DNA of 64,000 bases from Pontibacter diazotrophicus (GCF_003367245.1 NZ_QRGR01000019.1:1-64000); one strand, 5' to 3'. Counted from the first letter of the stretch, positions 31,326-41,406 are shown. Numbers and translations: made by a program. Notes: generated by a model not told the origin, from the letters alone.

Positions 31326-34175
31326 TTATTTCACTGATGAACTTCCAATGGGGTTGCCATCCGCGTCCAGTTCAACAACCTCATACTGAAGGGCCTCTAA
31401 CTTAGGCAGGACTGTTTTCTTGTCGCCCACCACTACAATGTGCATGTTGTTTACAGGCAGGTTCTTGGCTGCCAGTGCATCAATTTCACTTTTAGTGATG
31501 TTGTTCAGGATAGTTGTCTGCTTTTTAACAAAGTCCTTCTCCAGGTTATACTCTATAATGTTGCCCAGGAAACCTGCTTTCTGGTAAGGCGTTTCGTACT
31601 TCCGGGCATCAGACTGCCCGATAGAGCTCCTCATGAACTTGATTTCATCCTCGGAAATCCCTTCGTTTTTAAAGTTCGTCAGTTCCTTCATAAATTCGGT
31701 TACTGACTCAGCAGAAGCATCGGCACGCACACCGGCAGAGGCTGTGAAAGGACCGGCATACTGGCTGCCACCAAAGTAGGAGCGGGCACCGTAAGTATAG
31801 CCTTTATCTTCCCGCAGGTTCAGGTTAATACGGCTGTTGAAAGCACCTCCTAAAACGTAGTTCATCAAACCAGTTTTGTAATACTCACCCGTTGCGTCGA
31901 ATGGCATGGCCAGGTAACCGATTCTGATTTCAGATTGCGCTGCATCCGGCTTGTCAACAAAGTAGATGCGGGTCTTTTCGATCTGAGGTGCTGTTTTATC
32001 AGCAGGAAGCTTTACGTCTTTCTTCTTCCAGTTCTTCAGGAAAGCGAGCTTTTTCATGATCTCTTTTTCAGAGATGTCACCCACTACCACCAGGTTAGAT
32101 ACAGTTGGAGAATAGTTCTTCTCGTAAAAGTTCTGCACGTCCTGCAGCGTAATATTTTCTACTGTCTCAGCTGTGCCTGACGTAGGTACGGCCATGATAT
32201 TGCCTTCTCCATAAAGCAACTTGTTGTATACTTTGCTGGCAATAGCAGTCGGCTGTGTCGACTGGTTGGCAATGCCTTCCAGTTGCTGCTTCTTCAGGCG
32301 GTCAAAATCGTCCTGGTTGAATTTCGGCTTGAATAAGCGCTCCTGCAGCAGCACCAATGTCTTGTCCAGGTTCTTCTTCAGCGACTGTACTTGTATGTAC
32401 GTTTCTTCTGTGCCTGAACCAATGCGGATAGAAGACCCCAACTTATCGAGCTCGTTGCTAAACTCCTCAGAAGTATACTTCTCTGTATCCTCGTTCATCA
32501 TATCGGCAGTCAGGGAGCTGATGCCTGCTTTGCCCGGGTCTGTAGCTGATAAGCGGTGGCCGCCCTTAATCGTAAGTTGCAGCGTTACAGTTGGTATTTC
32601 ATCTGACTTGCTACCGATTATTTCTAAGCCATTCTTAAGTTTGTTGGTATAGAAGTTCGGCACATTAATTACCGGGTTAGCACCAGCGGCAGGACGTACT
32701 TTACGGTCGAAAGTATCCACTGCTTTGGTGTACTGCAGGCCGCTATACTCATCCGCGCCAGGCGTATAGCCTTCTTCTGAAATAGTGTAGTTATTTTCTT
32801 TGGCTAGCAGATCGGTTTCACCCTTCGGCACTACACTCAGGATAACGCTGTTTTTGTCTTTGATGTACTGGTTGTACACCCGAATCACATCCTCCTTCGT
32901 TACCGACTGAATGCGCTTCAACTCTTCCTGAATATAGTTCGGGTTGTTGCGGAAGGTTTCATAATAAGCAAGCTGCGAAACTTTTCCACTCACGCTCGCC
33001 ATGCGGTTGATAAGGCTTGATTCTGCAGACGCCTTAAAGCGCGTCATGTCCTCCTCATTGATGCCGCGCGTTTCAAACTCAGCCAAAGACTGGCGCACCA
33101 GTTTTTCTGTTTCTGCTAAACTAGTGTTAGGGTAGGCCATAACCGACACGCCAAACTCGCCCGCCAGTTCAGACGTCGAGTTGAAGGTAGAGGCATTCAT
33201 TGCCTTCTGCTCCTTCACCAGGTTTTTATAAAAGATGGAGTTTTTACCCTGCCCCAGCACTTCTGCCAACACATCCAGCGCCGGCTCGTCCTTATGCCCG
33301 GCTTCTGGTGTCGGGAAAGTCATGCGCAGCATCGGGAACCGGATGTTATCTTCATAAGACACATAACGGTCCTGCGTTAAGTTAGGCATCACCGGCTTCA
33401 TGTCTTCCACGGCAGGGCCTGCAGGTATAGAGCCGAAATATTTTTCTGCCAGCTTTACTACTTCTTCCGGCTTCACATCGCCTCCTACTGTTAAGGTAGC
33501 GTTGTTCGGGCCGTACCAGCGCAGGAAGAAATTTTTCAGATCATTCAGGTCTCCCCGGTTCAAATCTTCCAGGTAGCCGATGGTGGTCCAGGAGTAAGGG
33601 TGGCCGTAAGGGTAAAGGTTTTTAGACGTCATCTCGTACACCAGGCCGTACGGGCGGTTGTCGTAGTTCTGGCCACGCTCATTTTTAACCGTCTCGCGCT
33701 GCACCTCAAACTTTTGCTGCGTTACGGCATCCAGTAGAAAGCCCATGCGATCTGCCTCCAGCCACAGTGCAGTCTCCAACTGATTGCTCGGTACTGTCTC
33801 ATAGTAGTTGGTGCGGTCGCGGTTGGTAGAGCCGTTCAGCGTTCCGCCAGACTCAGATACAATCTTAAAATGCTCCTCGTCAGCCACGTTGTCGGATCCC
33901 TGGAACATCATGTGCTCAAAGAAGTGTGCGAAACCAGACTTGCCTACTTCTTCGCGGGCGGAGCCAACGTGGTAAGTCACATCCACATGCACTACCGGAT
34001 CAGAATGATCTTCGTGTACAATTAGTGTGAGGCCGTTCGCCAGTTTATACTTATTGTAGGGAATCACCAGTTCGTCGCCTTGCCTGGTCACCTTTTCTAC
34101 GAGTTTTGTCTGAGCTTCAGCCGCACTTACCAGACTTGCTGTAAGTACCATACTCAAACCTATTTTCTGAATCAT
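31326..34175 (-). CDS. Exported M16 zinc peptidase, two-unit fusion
   Basis: The 949-residue protein has a signal peptide (residues 1-22, ending AAEAQ) and two M16 units in one chain. The first carries the zinc motif HFFEH (His84 to His88) with the downstream Glu in NERGQNYDNRPYG. The second unit (from about residue 510, NFYTNKLKNGLEIIGSKSDE) lacks a zinc motif and acts as the non-catalytic partner, as in pitrilysin-type enzymes. It should degrade short periplasmic peptides. Its long length is usual in Bacteroidota. Confidence 0.93.
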   Translation of the reverse strand: MIQKIGLSMVLTASLVSAAEAQTKLVEKVTRQGDELVIPYNKYKLANGLTLIVHEDHSDPVVHVDVTYHVGSAREEVGKSGFAHFFEHMMFQGSDNVADEEHFKIVSESGGTLNGSTNRDRTNYYETVPSNQLETALWLEADRMGFLLDAVTQQKFEVQRETVKNERGQNYDNRPYGLVYEMTSKNLYPYGHPYSWTTIGYLEDLNRGDLNDLKNFFLRWYGPNNATLTVGGDVKPEEVVKLAEKYFGSIPAGPAVEDMKPVMPNLTQDRYVSYEDNIRFPMLRMTFPTPEAGHKDEPALDVLAEVLGQGKNSIFYKNLVKEQKAMNASTFNSTSELAGEFGVSVMAYPNTSLAETEKLVRQSLAEFETRGINEEDMTRFKASAESSLINRMASVSGKVSQLAYYETFRNNPNYIQEELKRIQSVTKEDVIRVYNQYIKDKNSVILSVVPKGETDLLAKENNYTISEEGYTPGADEYSGLQYTKAVDTFDRKVRPAAGANPVINVPNFYTNKLKNGLEIIGSKSDEIPTVTLQLTIKGGHRLSATDPGKAGISSLTADMMNEDTEKYTSEEFSNELDKLGSSIRIGSGTEETYIQVQSLKKNLDKTLVLLQERLFKPKFNQDDFDRLKKQQLEGIANQSTQPTAIASKVYNKLLYGEGNIMAVPTSGTAETVENITLQDVQNFYEKNYSPTVSNLVVVGDISEKEIMKKLAFLKNWKKKDVKLPADKTAPQIEKTRIYFVDKPDAAQSEIRIGYLAMPFDATGEYYKTGLMNYVLGGAFNSRINLNLREDKGYTYGARSYFGGSQYAGPFTASAGVRADASAESVTEFMKELTNFKNEGISEDEIKFMRSSIGQSDARKYETPYQKAGFLGNIIEYNLEKDFVKKQTTILNNITKSEIDALAAKNLPVNNMHIVVVGDKKTVLPKLEALQYEVVELDADGNPIGSSSVK

Positions 34176-34258
34176 GTTTGCTTTGTTAAGAGTAGAGTTG
34201 AATTAACAAAACAAGATAGGCTTTGAGTTGCAAAATAGAAAATTATATAGACGAACGC

Positions 34259-34663
34259 CTACTTTGTCTCTCTTAACACCTGTTTTCCGAACATAACAGA
34301 AACAGCTAATGTGAGGAACGCGATAACCAGCATGGCGGTGGTCAGGAGAAAAGCCATGCCTGCTGTTTCCGTGGATAGGGTATTCTGAGGCTGCTGCATC
34401 ATGCCTAGCAGACTCAGGAAGTATGTGGCTGATCGCCAGCCAAGAATCAGCGTTAACAGGCCGGCTTCTGTGGCACCTAAAATAAATCCCCAGCGTTTGC
34501 CCCTGTTCAGGAAATGGCCGGCGGTAAGACCTATAAGTCCGCCGGCTGCACCCGTAATCAGGGCGGTATTGGCTTGTTCACCAGCCAGGTCTACGGCCAC
34601 AACACCGCAGGCAAGCATAAAAAAGCCGAAGAAGGCATAGAGGTAAGATATGTTTTTGTGCAT
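34259..34663 (-). CDS. Small multi-helix membrane protein, possibly TMEM14-like
   Basis: The start is the ATG at 34663 (MHKNISYLYAFFGFFMLACG), giving 134 residues. The longer frame from 34843 adds residues with no signal or helical sense and crosses the divergent promoter. Four hydrophobic segments are seen, including ITGAAGGLIGLTAGHFL. The glycine-rich helices resemble TMEM14-type proteins, but the match is weak. Function unknown. The gene is divergent from topoisomerase IB. Confidence 0.6.
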   Translation of the reverse strand: MHKNISYLYAFFGFFMLACGVVAVDLAGEQANTALITGAAGGLIGLTAGHFLNRGKRWGFILGATEAGLLTLILGWRSATYFLSLLGMMQQPQNTLSTETAGMAFLLTTAMLVIAFLTLAVSVMFGKQVLRETK

Positions 34664-34816
34664 GGTATCAGCAATACAAATGGTATGAGGTGCAACAAAG
34701 ATAAGGCAGAAACTAAGACATGTTGTACCTGCAAAGCGAAAGCCGACGAAATTGCACAACTTTTGCCCGAAAGTAAAGTATGATGTGCAGGGGTGAGAGA
34801 GAAGAGGAAGCCTCAT

Positions 34817-35902
34817 ATGATGGCAAAGAAGAATGAATTTCACGAATTATACGCCGACCCTTCTAAATCTGCAGCATGGGCCGGTCTGCGTTATACCACA
34901 GATGAAAAACCTGGCTATACCCGCAAGGGCGCCGGAAAAGGATATTTTTTTCTGGATGAAAAAGGAGAGCGGATCACTGACGAGAAAATACTGGAGCGCC
35001 TGAAGGCGCTGGTTATCCCGCCGGCCTGGACAGATGTATGGATCTGCAAATCACCAAAAGGACACCTGCAGGTGACAGGGCGCGATGAAAAAGGGCGGAA
35101 GCAGTACATTTACCACCCGGACTGGCAGAAGGCCCGCAGCCTGACCAAGTTTGGCCGCATGATCGAATTTGGGGAGCAGTTGCCAAAGCTGCGGGAGCGT
35201 ATTCAGAAGGACATCAAATCCCCTAAACTGAACCGGCGCAAAGTAACAGCACTAGTCCTTACGCTTATGGACAACGCGCTTATCCGTATTGGTAACCGCC
35301 ATTACGCCAAGTCTAACAAATCCTATGGTCTCACCACACTGCGTGATAAGCATGTGAAGATTAACGGCAGCAATATGCGGTTTGCCTTCAGAGGTAAAAA
35401 AGGAGTGGAGCACGAGATAGAATTAGAGGACCGCACGATGGCACGGCTCGTAAAAAAATGCCGCGACATTCCGGGTTATGACCTGTTCCAGTATTATGAT
35501 GAAAACGGGGATCGGCAGACGGTGGAATCAGGAGACGTAAACGAGTACCTGCGGGAAGCAACGGAGGAGGATTTTACAGCCAAGGACTTTCGTACCTGGG
35601 GTGGCACTGTGCGAATGGTCGAGTGCCTTGAAAATGTGTTGGAAGAAAAACCGGAACTGACTAAGGAAAAAAGTATCAAAGAAGCCGTGAAAGAAGTAGC
35701 CAGAGGATTGGGTAATACTCCCAGCGTCTGCAATAAATATTACATTCACCCGGAAGTTGTCAACCTGTTTCGCGAAGATAAGCTCCTGAAGTACCTGAAG
35801 CGGCATGATGCCGAAGAATCGGAAACAAAATATATCTCTGCTACCGAAGAGCTGGTCCTGAAAATGCTAAAACGCGTTGCAAAGGAGAAGAAAGCCAGTT
35901 GA
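34817..35902 (+). CDS. DNA topoisomerase IB
   Basis: The 361-residue bacterial-type TopIB relaxes supercoils by nicking one strand through a 3'-phosphotyrosine. Active-site elements include RIGNRHYAKSNKSYGLTTLR with the catalytic Arg, then KFRGKKGVEHEI-type basic strands. The nucleophile is Tyr309 in NTPSVCNKYYIHPEVV. The start chosen is the ATG at 34817, with a purine-rich AGAGGAAG before it. A GTG 24 bases upstream would add eight residues. Such enzymes are found in some Bacteroidota beside the usual TopIA and gyrase. Confidence 0.92.
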   Translation: MMAKKNEFHELYADPSKSAAWAGLRYTTDEKPGYTRKGAGKGYFFLDEKGERITDEKILERLKALVIPPAWTDVWICKSPKGHLQVTGRDEKGRKQYIYHPDWQKARSLTKFGRMIEFGEQLPKLRERIQKDIKSPKLNRRKVTALVLTLMDNALIRIGNRHYAKSNKSYGLTTLRDKHVKINGSNMRFAFRGKKGVEHEIELEDRTMARLVKKCRDIPGYDLFQYYDENGDRQTVESGDVNEYLREATEEDFTAKDFRTWGGTVRMVECLENVLEEKPELTKEKSIKEAVKEVARGLGNTPSVCNKYYIHPEVVNLFREDKLLKYLKRHDAEESETKYISATEELVLKMLKRVAKEKKAS

Positions 35903-36121
35903 AGTTAAAAAGTTAAAGGGTTAGAAAGTTATTTTTTAAAGCGGGATTTGCAGTTGATTTTGAGCTGTTCTTGTGGGGTAACTGCTCCCGCCGAATTCAT
36001 AGAAATACCCCAATGATAACAGAGGCTCATAATCAAGGCAAGTATGAAGAGTACAATTCTGGCGATTTTTTCTAAGGCAGCAGTAGCTGCAGTAACCTCT
36101 GGCGGGCAAGAAATGTACAAC

Positions 36122-36193
36122 CTCTAACTCTCTAACTCTCTAACTCTCTAACTCTCTAACTCTCTAACTCTCTAACTCTCTAACTCTCTAACT
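36122..36193. repeat. Octanucleotide microsatellite, nine copies of CTCTAACT
   Basis: An exact tandem repeat of nine 8-base units (72 bp), ending 5 bp before the stop codon of the kinase-like lipoprotein gene. A related but degenerate run (AAGTTAAAGGGTTAGAAAGTTA) lies 200 bp to the left near 35908-35932 in opposite orientation. Number variation by slippage would not shift a reading frame unless it invades the adjacent gene. The rest of the 296-bp gap (35903-36198) has one weak 63-codon minus frame, not supported. Confidence 0.9.
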
Positions 36194-36198
36194 CAAAA

Positions 36199-37788
36199 TC
36201 AATTTCCTTCCCTGTCATAGGCGTGTACCCGTACATCACGGGTGGTGCGGTCTTGCGCCTCGGAGCCGAAGTATATTTCGTTGCCGCGCTCGGTGTCGTA
36301 GATACGGGTCTTCTTTTTTAAGCCTGCTACTGAGGAGCTGTCTGCGATAATGTCTTCACCTAAGCCTCCGTATATTTTGAGCGGAATAGCGTTATTCACG
36401 TTTCCTTTTACTATAAAAATGTCATCGTCTGCCAGTCCGCGAAGTGTAATCTGATCTGTTTCTTTCCGGTAGAAGATGCGGTGGTAAAGCTGTTTGGGAG
36501 GGATTCGGTTGGAAGCAGGCCGCCTCACAGTAACTTCAGTCCGGCTGTTGTCGAGCCGACTTATTATGAAATGTTCCTTGTCATCAGAGCCTGGCACAGT
36601 TACTTCTTTTGCTAAAATGCTGTACATGCTGTTGGCAGCTTGTAGGAGCAGATCACGCCGGCTTTTCAGGTTGTGCTGAAGGCTTTCTCCGGTAAGGCTG
36701 TAAATAGGGACAGGAAGCTGGCGAACGGCCTTTTCTATCACCTCATCCGTTAGCGCCGCTTGCATGTCTTTGGCTATATGCTGCCACTCCTGCAGAGAAA
36801 GTTCATTCAGTAACCGTTCATCCATGAACGCAGCATTGATCATATAGGCCTTTACATCGCTGAAATCATCATCAAAAGAATGAAACTTGCGTACCAGCAG
36901 CTTGCTGGTGACAATAGCGGGAATCAAACCACCACCCATCTCCAGGAAAACCTGGTCACGGTCTTTCGGAATAGGTACATAATACGTTTCAACCCCTTTT
37001 TTTTGAACAGCCCATTCCCACTGCCCTTTATGGCGATCCCAGTCCCCCACGAGCAGGTCCAGAAGCCGGGCCCGCGCAAATTCTATCTGAGCAAAGTGGT
37101 GTGTGTTAGACTCGAAACGAAGGCGTAGCGCTTTTTCAGTTCCTACAAAATCCTCCGCCTTTGGAAAGTCAGCTGTAATATCAGGCGGCTTTTTATACTT
37201 CTCCTCCAGCATAAAAACCGTCCCCTGTACATCGGGTGCATATTCACCGAAGCTTGTATCTTGGCGGGGGACGTAGTACATCTCAGGATGGGAGTGGTGC
37301 ACACCTACTGCCTCCGCCAGAACGGGTACTACAAGTGCCCCATAAGGGTTTGCTGAGGACATCTGGTCACGCAGCACATTGGCAACAAAGGTCCTGCGCC
37401 AGAATGGTGGCACTACTTCAACGGGATCTTTATCTACAGAACGAAAAGCCCACAGGCGTCCGGCACTGTCTTGTAATTCAAAGCTGGTTGTTTGAAACCC
37501 GCCGCCTTTATCAACTACCTGGAGTCCTCCTTTTATGGAGTCCAATTTAAAAACAGGAAGCTTTACCGGCGTAGCCCAAATTTCACGGTTGTGGTCGCCC
37601 CAAAAAAAGCGGTGAAAACCACTGCGGTCATAGTGGCGACCTGGTATTACCCACACACTATCAGGACCTGCCGGGGCTTTGCCTTCCAGTTCAGTTTCTG
37701 TTACCAGCGCATCTTCCTGGAAATAATCCTCGTTAGCGCAGCCACTCATACATACAATTAGTATGAATAGCAGGACCAGGTATTGCAT
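36199..37788 (-). CDS. Large lipoprotein with a kinase-like GDWDRH / DRD motif region
   Basis: The start taken is the ATG at 37788 (MQYLVLLFILIVCMSGC), whose lipobox gives Cys17 and a mature protein of about 510 residues. An upstream frame from 37890 runs through the pgi terminator and is less likely. The body has VPPFWRRTFVANVLRDQMSS, then HHFAQIEFARARLLDLLVGD continuing WDRHKGQWEWA (around residues 235-260) and PIPKDRDQVF (270-280). The DRH and DRD spacing recalls the catalytic and metal-binding loops of Fam20/HipA/CotH-like kinases. The C-terminal third reads like beta-structure with GLGEDIIADSSS. The protein stops at AYDREGN. In larger Bacteroidota relatives an outer-membrane barrel would be expected next, but that is from memory. 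Confidence 0.6.
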   Translation of the reverse strand: MQYLVLLFILIVCMSGCANEDYFQEDALVTETELEGKAPAGPDSVWVIPGRHYDRSGFHRFFWGDHNREIWATPVKLPVFKLDSIKGGLQVVDKGGGFQTTSFELQDSAGRLWAFRSVDKDPVEVVPPFWRRTFVANVLRDQMSSANPYGALVVPVLAEAVGVHHSHPEMYYVPRQDTSFGEYAPDVQGTVFMLEEKYKKPPDITADFPKAEDFVGTEKALRLRFESNTHHFAQIEFARARLLDLLVGDWDRHKGQWEWAVQKKGVETYYVPIPKDRDQVFLEMGGGLIPAIVTSKLLVRKFHSFDDDFSDVKAYMINAAFMDERLLNELSLQEWQHIAKDMQAALTDEVIEKAVRQLPVPIYSLTGESLQHNLKSRRDLLLQAANSMYSILAKEVTVPGSDDKEHFIISRLDNSRTEVTVRRPASNRIPPKQLYHRIFYRKETDQITLRGLADDDIFIVKGNVNNAIPLKIYGGLGEDIIADSSSVAGLKKKTRIYDTERGNEIYFGSEAQDRTTRDVRVHAYDREGN

Positions 37789-37839
37789 CTTCTTCCGCAG
37801 AGGATGTGTTAAAGCACTGTTAAGGTTGGTTTGAAACAT

Positions 37840-37880
37840 ATAAGCGAGGTATGCCAGCTTTCGTAGCATACCTCGCTTAT
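37840..37880 (-). terminator. Terminator of pgi
   Basis: ATAAGCGAGGTATGC (37840-37854) and GCATACCTCGCTTAT (37866-37880) form a perfect 15-bp stem with an 11-base loop. It lies 21 bases after the pgi stop at 37902 and just upstream of the lipoprotein gene on the same strand. There is no strong T-run. Confidence 0.65.
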
Positions 37881-37901
37881 AACGTGTCACGGCAATACTT
37901 G

Positions 37902-39548
37902 TTAGCGGTTATTCCGGTAGTAATCAATCAATCCTGCTGTAGAGCTGTCGTGGCTGGCTTGCTTGTCCTGCAACAGCTCTCCTTCGATAGTGCCTGCCAG
38001 CTGCTTGCCTAGTTCAACACCCCACTGGTCGAAACTGTATACGTTCCAGATAACGCCCTGCACAAACGTCTTGTGCTCATACATCGCCACCAGGTTACCT
38101 AAAGTATAGGGTGAAAGTTGCTTAAACATGATTGAAGTGGAAGGCTTATTTCCTTCAAACACCTTGTGCGGCACCAGTTGCTCCAGTTCTTCGCTGCTCA
38201 TGTTTTTCTTGCTTAGCTCTTCACGCACTTCTTCCTCTGTTTTACCTTTCATCAAAGCCTCTGTCTGAGCAAAGAAGTTAGAGAGCAGCAGCGCGTGGTG
38301 CTGGCCAAGTGGATTCTGGCTTATGGCAGGCGCAATAAAATCGGAAGGAATCAGCACTGTGCCCTGGTGAATGAGCTGGAAAAAGGAGTGCTGGCTGTTG
38401 GTGCCGGCAGCGCCCCAGACCACGGGCTGCGTCTCGTACGTAACAGTCTTGCCATTTCGGTCGGTGCTCTTACCGTTACTTTCCATCATCAGCTGCTGCA
38501 GGTAGTCAGGCAGCAGGCGCAGGTACTGGTCGTAAGGCAGCACGGCGTGTGTCTGGCAGCCGAAGAAGTTTGTATACCAGATACTTAGCAGGGCTAGTTG
38601 TGCGGGTATGTTCTGGCGCAGCGGTGCTTGGCGGAAGTGCTTGTCCATGGCTTCGGCGCCTTTCAGCAGTTCCTCAAACCTGTCGTAGCCTAAGGCGCAG
38701 GCAATGGAAAGGCCAATGGCAGACCATAAGGAGAAACGGCCGCCTACCCAATCCCAGAAACGGAAAATATTTTCAGAGGCAATACCAAATTCCACCACTG
38801 CCTCCACATTAGTAGACAAGGCCACAAAATGCTTTTTGACGTGCTCTTTATCTTCTGCCTTTTTCAGGAACCACTCACGGGCAGTGTTTGCGTTGGTGAT
38901 AGTTTCTTTTGTGGTGAATGTTTTAGAAGCGATGATGAAAAGTGTCGTCTCCGGGTTTAGGTGGCGCAGTGTTTCGGCTGCATCCGTGCCATCTACATTC
39001 GAGATAAAGCTGATTTCTATGTTTTCCTTTTTGTAGCTCTTCAGGGCTTCACAAATCATCTGTGGGCCCAGGTCTGAACCGCCGATGCCAATGTTTACCA
39101 CATGATTGATTGGCTTACCCGTATAACCTGTCCACTCTCCGCTGTGCAGCTTCTGGCAGAAAGTTTTCATTTGCTGCTGCACTTCACGCACCTCTGGCAG
39201 AATGTTCTCTCCGTCAACTTCTAAAGATTCGTCAGAGAAATTCCGCAGCGCAGTGTGCAACACGGCGCGGCCCTCTGTTGCATTGATTGGCTCACCCTGG
39301 AACATACTTTCTATAGCGGCAGGCAATTCCATTTCCTCCGCCAGTTCCGTTAATAAAGAGAGCGTTTCTTCCGTGATGCGGTTTTTTGAAAGGTCGAACA
39401 GCATGTCGTCCAGCTGCAGCGAAAATTTCTCAAAGCGTTGCGGTTCCTGCGCAAAGAGCTCCCGCAGGTGCTTTGGTGCTATCTCCTTGTAATGCTTTTC
39501 CAGTTTCTGCCAGGCCTTTGCCTGGGTGGGGGAATAGTTTTTCAGCAT
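37902..39548 (-). CDS. pgi: Glucose-6-phosphate isomerase
   Basis: Pgi interconverts glucose-6-phosphate and fructose-6-phosphate. The 548-residue protein is of the long bacterial/eukaryal type and has the family boxes [40 protein letters not shown] and [15 protein letters not shown]. The C-terminal [17 protein letters not shown] is the family signature 2. It links the disaccharide cluster downstream to glycolysis. Confidence 0.97.
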   Translation of the reverse strand: MLKNYSPTQAKAWQKLEKHYKEIAPKHLRELFAQEPQRFEKFSLQLDDMLFDLSKNRITEETLSLLTELAEEMELPAAIESMFQGEPINATEGRAVLHTALRNFSDESLEVDGENILPEVREVQQQMKTFCQKLHSGEWTGYTGKPINHVVNIGIGGSDLGPQMICEALKSYKKENIEISFISNVDGTDAAETLRHLNPETTLFIIASKTFTTKETITNANTAREWFLKKAEDKEHVKKHFVALSTNVEAVVEFGIASENIFRFWDWVGGRFSLWSAIGLSIACALGYDRFEELLKGAEAMDKHFRQAPLRQNIPAQLALLSIWYTNFFGCQTHAVLPYDQYLRLLPDYLQQLMMESNGKSTDRNGKTVTYETQPVVWGAAGTNSQHSFFQLIHQGTVLIPSDFIAPAISQNPLGQHHALLLSNFFAQTEALMKGKTEEEVREELSKKNMSSEELEQLVPHKVFEGNKPSTSIMFKQLSPYTLGNLVAMYEHKTFVQGVIWNVYSFDQWGVELGKQLAGTIEGELLQDKQASHDSSTAGLIDYYRNNR

Positions 39549-39788
39549 AATTTTTCTTTTTCAATGTTACTACAGATTGCCCTTCACTAGCCTGTTCTAT
39601 TTCAGGAGATTGTGCCGGGTATTATAAGTTCTTGTCTGCAATGATAGGTTTATAAGAATAAAGAATCAAAATTCGGTATTTAAAATATTCAATGCATCTT
39701 CCCGATAGTGCTTTGTCAGTAGCATTATCAAAATAAAGCACGTCCCGTAGATATAAGGTATACAGGAAAAAGAGATAAAAGTATAAAG

Positions 39789-39968
39789 ATGGAGGAAAAT
39801 AAGAAGCATCGTGAGGGGAAGGGGAAAGCAAGCGTACAGAAGGAGGAGAAAGTGCCCACACAGCCTGAGACACCGGTTGGCAACATCACCAGTAGTGATG
39901 ATACTGCAAGGCTTCCTGATCACACAGTTGATACTCCCCCGGATGAGCAGACCAAGGGGAATCCCTGA
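39789..39968 (+). CDS. Small hydrophilic protein, 59 residues
   Basis: ATG at 39789 opens MEENKKHREGKGKASVQKEE, continues KVPTQPETPVGN and ends DTPPDEQTKGNP before TGA. The composition is almost all charged and polar residues with no helix-forming core, as in disordered stress proteins. No family is recognised. The frame has low-complexity but coding-like triplet use, and the opposite-strand frames look like chance. The gap around it (39549-39788) holds nothing else that can be named. Confidence 0.45.
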   Translation: MEENKKHREGKGKASVQKEEKVPTQPETPVGNITSSDDTARLPDHTVDTPPDEQTKGNP

Positions 39969-40582
39969 TTTGCCCTCTTCGCCCTTTTCTTATACATTTT
40001 GCCTGCTATAAGTTACAATATTGGCGTGTGAGGCAAAATTCTTCGTCTCTACGCGATCAGAAGTATTCAATACATTTAAAATTCACAACCTGTATTGTTC
40101 TGCCTTGCTACTGCAAATCGTTTCTTTTGAAAGCTTTTGTTTTGACAGTAAAACGGTGCAACTATTTATGAACATTAAGCAAAGGGAAAGTGGTCTGGCT
40201 ATTAATTGTTTAATGTCTATATCTCAAAAACATGTTGTAGGTCGCTTATTTTCTATGGAACAAAGCCACATTTAAATTAATATCTGCTTATATTTGGTTT
40301 GCACGCAAAGGAGGCACAACCCTCCATCTTCTTTACGACAAAGCAGCCGGAGTATAATCGGAAGAGATACCAGGTGCTTTAGTTGGAGGGATAGCAGAGC
40401 CTTTTCTTCTACCACCTCTGCGAGCAACCTAATAAAGGAATTGATGTAAAGCATCAAAACAAGGCTAAATCGCAAGCCTCCTGTTTGTATGATGTTCATC
40501 GTGCGCCACCTGGTGAGGCTAACTTACAAAGAGATTGTTTTACAAGGAGCGAAATTGATTGGAAAAGAAAAAATAGACAAAT
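39969..40582. other. 614-bp gap with no supported gene
   Basis: Two chance open frames (plus 40021-40275, minus 40272-40499) have no coding character. The region is AT-rich in the middle and should hold the promoter for the first HAD gene. No repeat or RNA is recognised. Confidence 0.4.
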
Positions 40583-41362
40583 ATGAGTAATCTGAGCAAT
40601 CTTATAAAAGAAAAAAACATCAAGGCCCTTATCCTTGACATGGATGGTGTTGTTACAAACACGGCTGCTTTACATGCTGAAGCATGGAAGAAGCTGTGTG
40701 ATTCTTATTTGAGGCAACGGGGCGAGCAGGATGGTAAAAATTATGAGCCATTCAACTTTATGGAGGATTACCGCACTTTTGTTGACGGCGTACCTCGCCT
40801 GGATGCGATGCGTAATTTCATGAAGTCACGCGGTGTTGATGTGCCTGAAGGAAATCCGGATGATGATGAGAACCAGAACACCATAGTGGGATTGGGAGAG
40901 CGTAAAGACCTGTATTTCCATGAACTGCTGAAGCAAAGCGGTGTTGTGGTTTTTGAAAATGCGGTGAAGTGGATAAAGGAACAACAGGAAAAGGGCATGA
41001 AAACAGCCATTGTCTCTGCCAGTAGAAACTGCCTGACCATTATCCGGCGTGCTAACCTGGAAAGGCTTTTTGAGGTGCGGGTTGACAAAGTAGTGGCCAA
41101 TGAGCTAAAGCTAAAAAACAAACCTAATCCGGATATCTTTCTGGAGGCGGCGCGGAAGTTAGGAGTGCAGCCACAGGAGGCCGCTGTTTTCGAAGATGCC
41201 TTTGCCGGTATAGAAGGCGCTAAAGCAGGTGGCTTCGGATTGGTAGTGGCCGTGGACCATGGTTACAGAAAAGAATCGCTTGAGGAAAGTGGCGCTGACC
41301 TCGTTATCAAGGGCTTTGCCTCTGAGGTAAAAGTAGAAGACGAGACAGCTATCAATTCTTAG
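40583..41362 (+). CDS. Beta-phosphoglucomutase-like HAD phosphatase/mutase, copy 1
   Basis: The 259-residue HAD-IA protein has the nucleophile pair Asp19/Asp21 in LILDMDGVVTNTAALHAEAW, the motif II Ser in AIVSASRNCLTII and motif IV in VFEDAFAGIEGAKAGGFG. The GVVTNTA-type N-terminus and NPDIFLEAARKLGV match the beta-phosphoglucomutase group, which turns beta-glucose-1-phosphate into glucose-6-phosphate. It ends with its own terminator at 41407, so it is a separate transcript from the next gene, with which it shares about half its residues. Confidence 0.82.
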   Translation: MSNLSNLIKEKNIKALILDMDGVVTNTAALHAEAWKKLCDSYLRQRGEQDGKNYEPFNFMEDYRTFVDGVPRLDAMRNFMKSRGVDVPEGNPDDDENQNTIVGLGERKDLYFHELLKQSGVVVFENAVKWIKEQQEKGMKTAIVSASRNCLTIIRRANLERLFEVRVDKVVANELKLKNKPNPDIFLEAARKLGVQPQEAAVFEDAFAGIEGAKAGGFGLVVAVDHGYRKESLEESGADLVIKGFASEVKVEDETAINS

Positions 41363-41406
41363 AAGATATTTCACTGCTTTCTGAGTAAAAAGAAAGCACT
41401 ATACAA

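Noticed and set aside
35929..36120. 63-codon minus-strand frame between topoisomerase IB and the kinase-like lipoprotein
   Set aside because: One hydrophobic stretch is present, but there is no recognisable family, and it is bounded by low-complexity repeats. Not supported as a gene.
37789..37890. Upstream start of the kinase-like lipoprotein
   Set aside because: It reads through the pgi terminator hairpin and places a non-signal stretch before a good lipoprotein signal.
40021..40499. Two short frames in the 39969-40582 gap
   Set aside because: Neither shows coding-like codon use, a start context or a recognised family.
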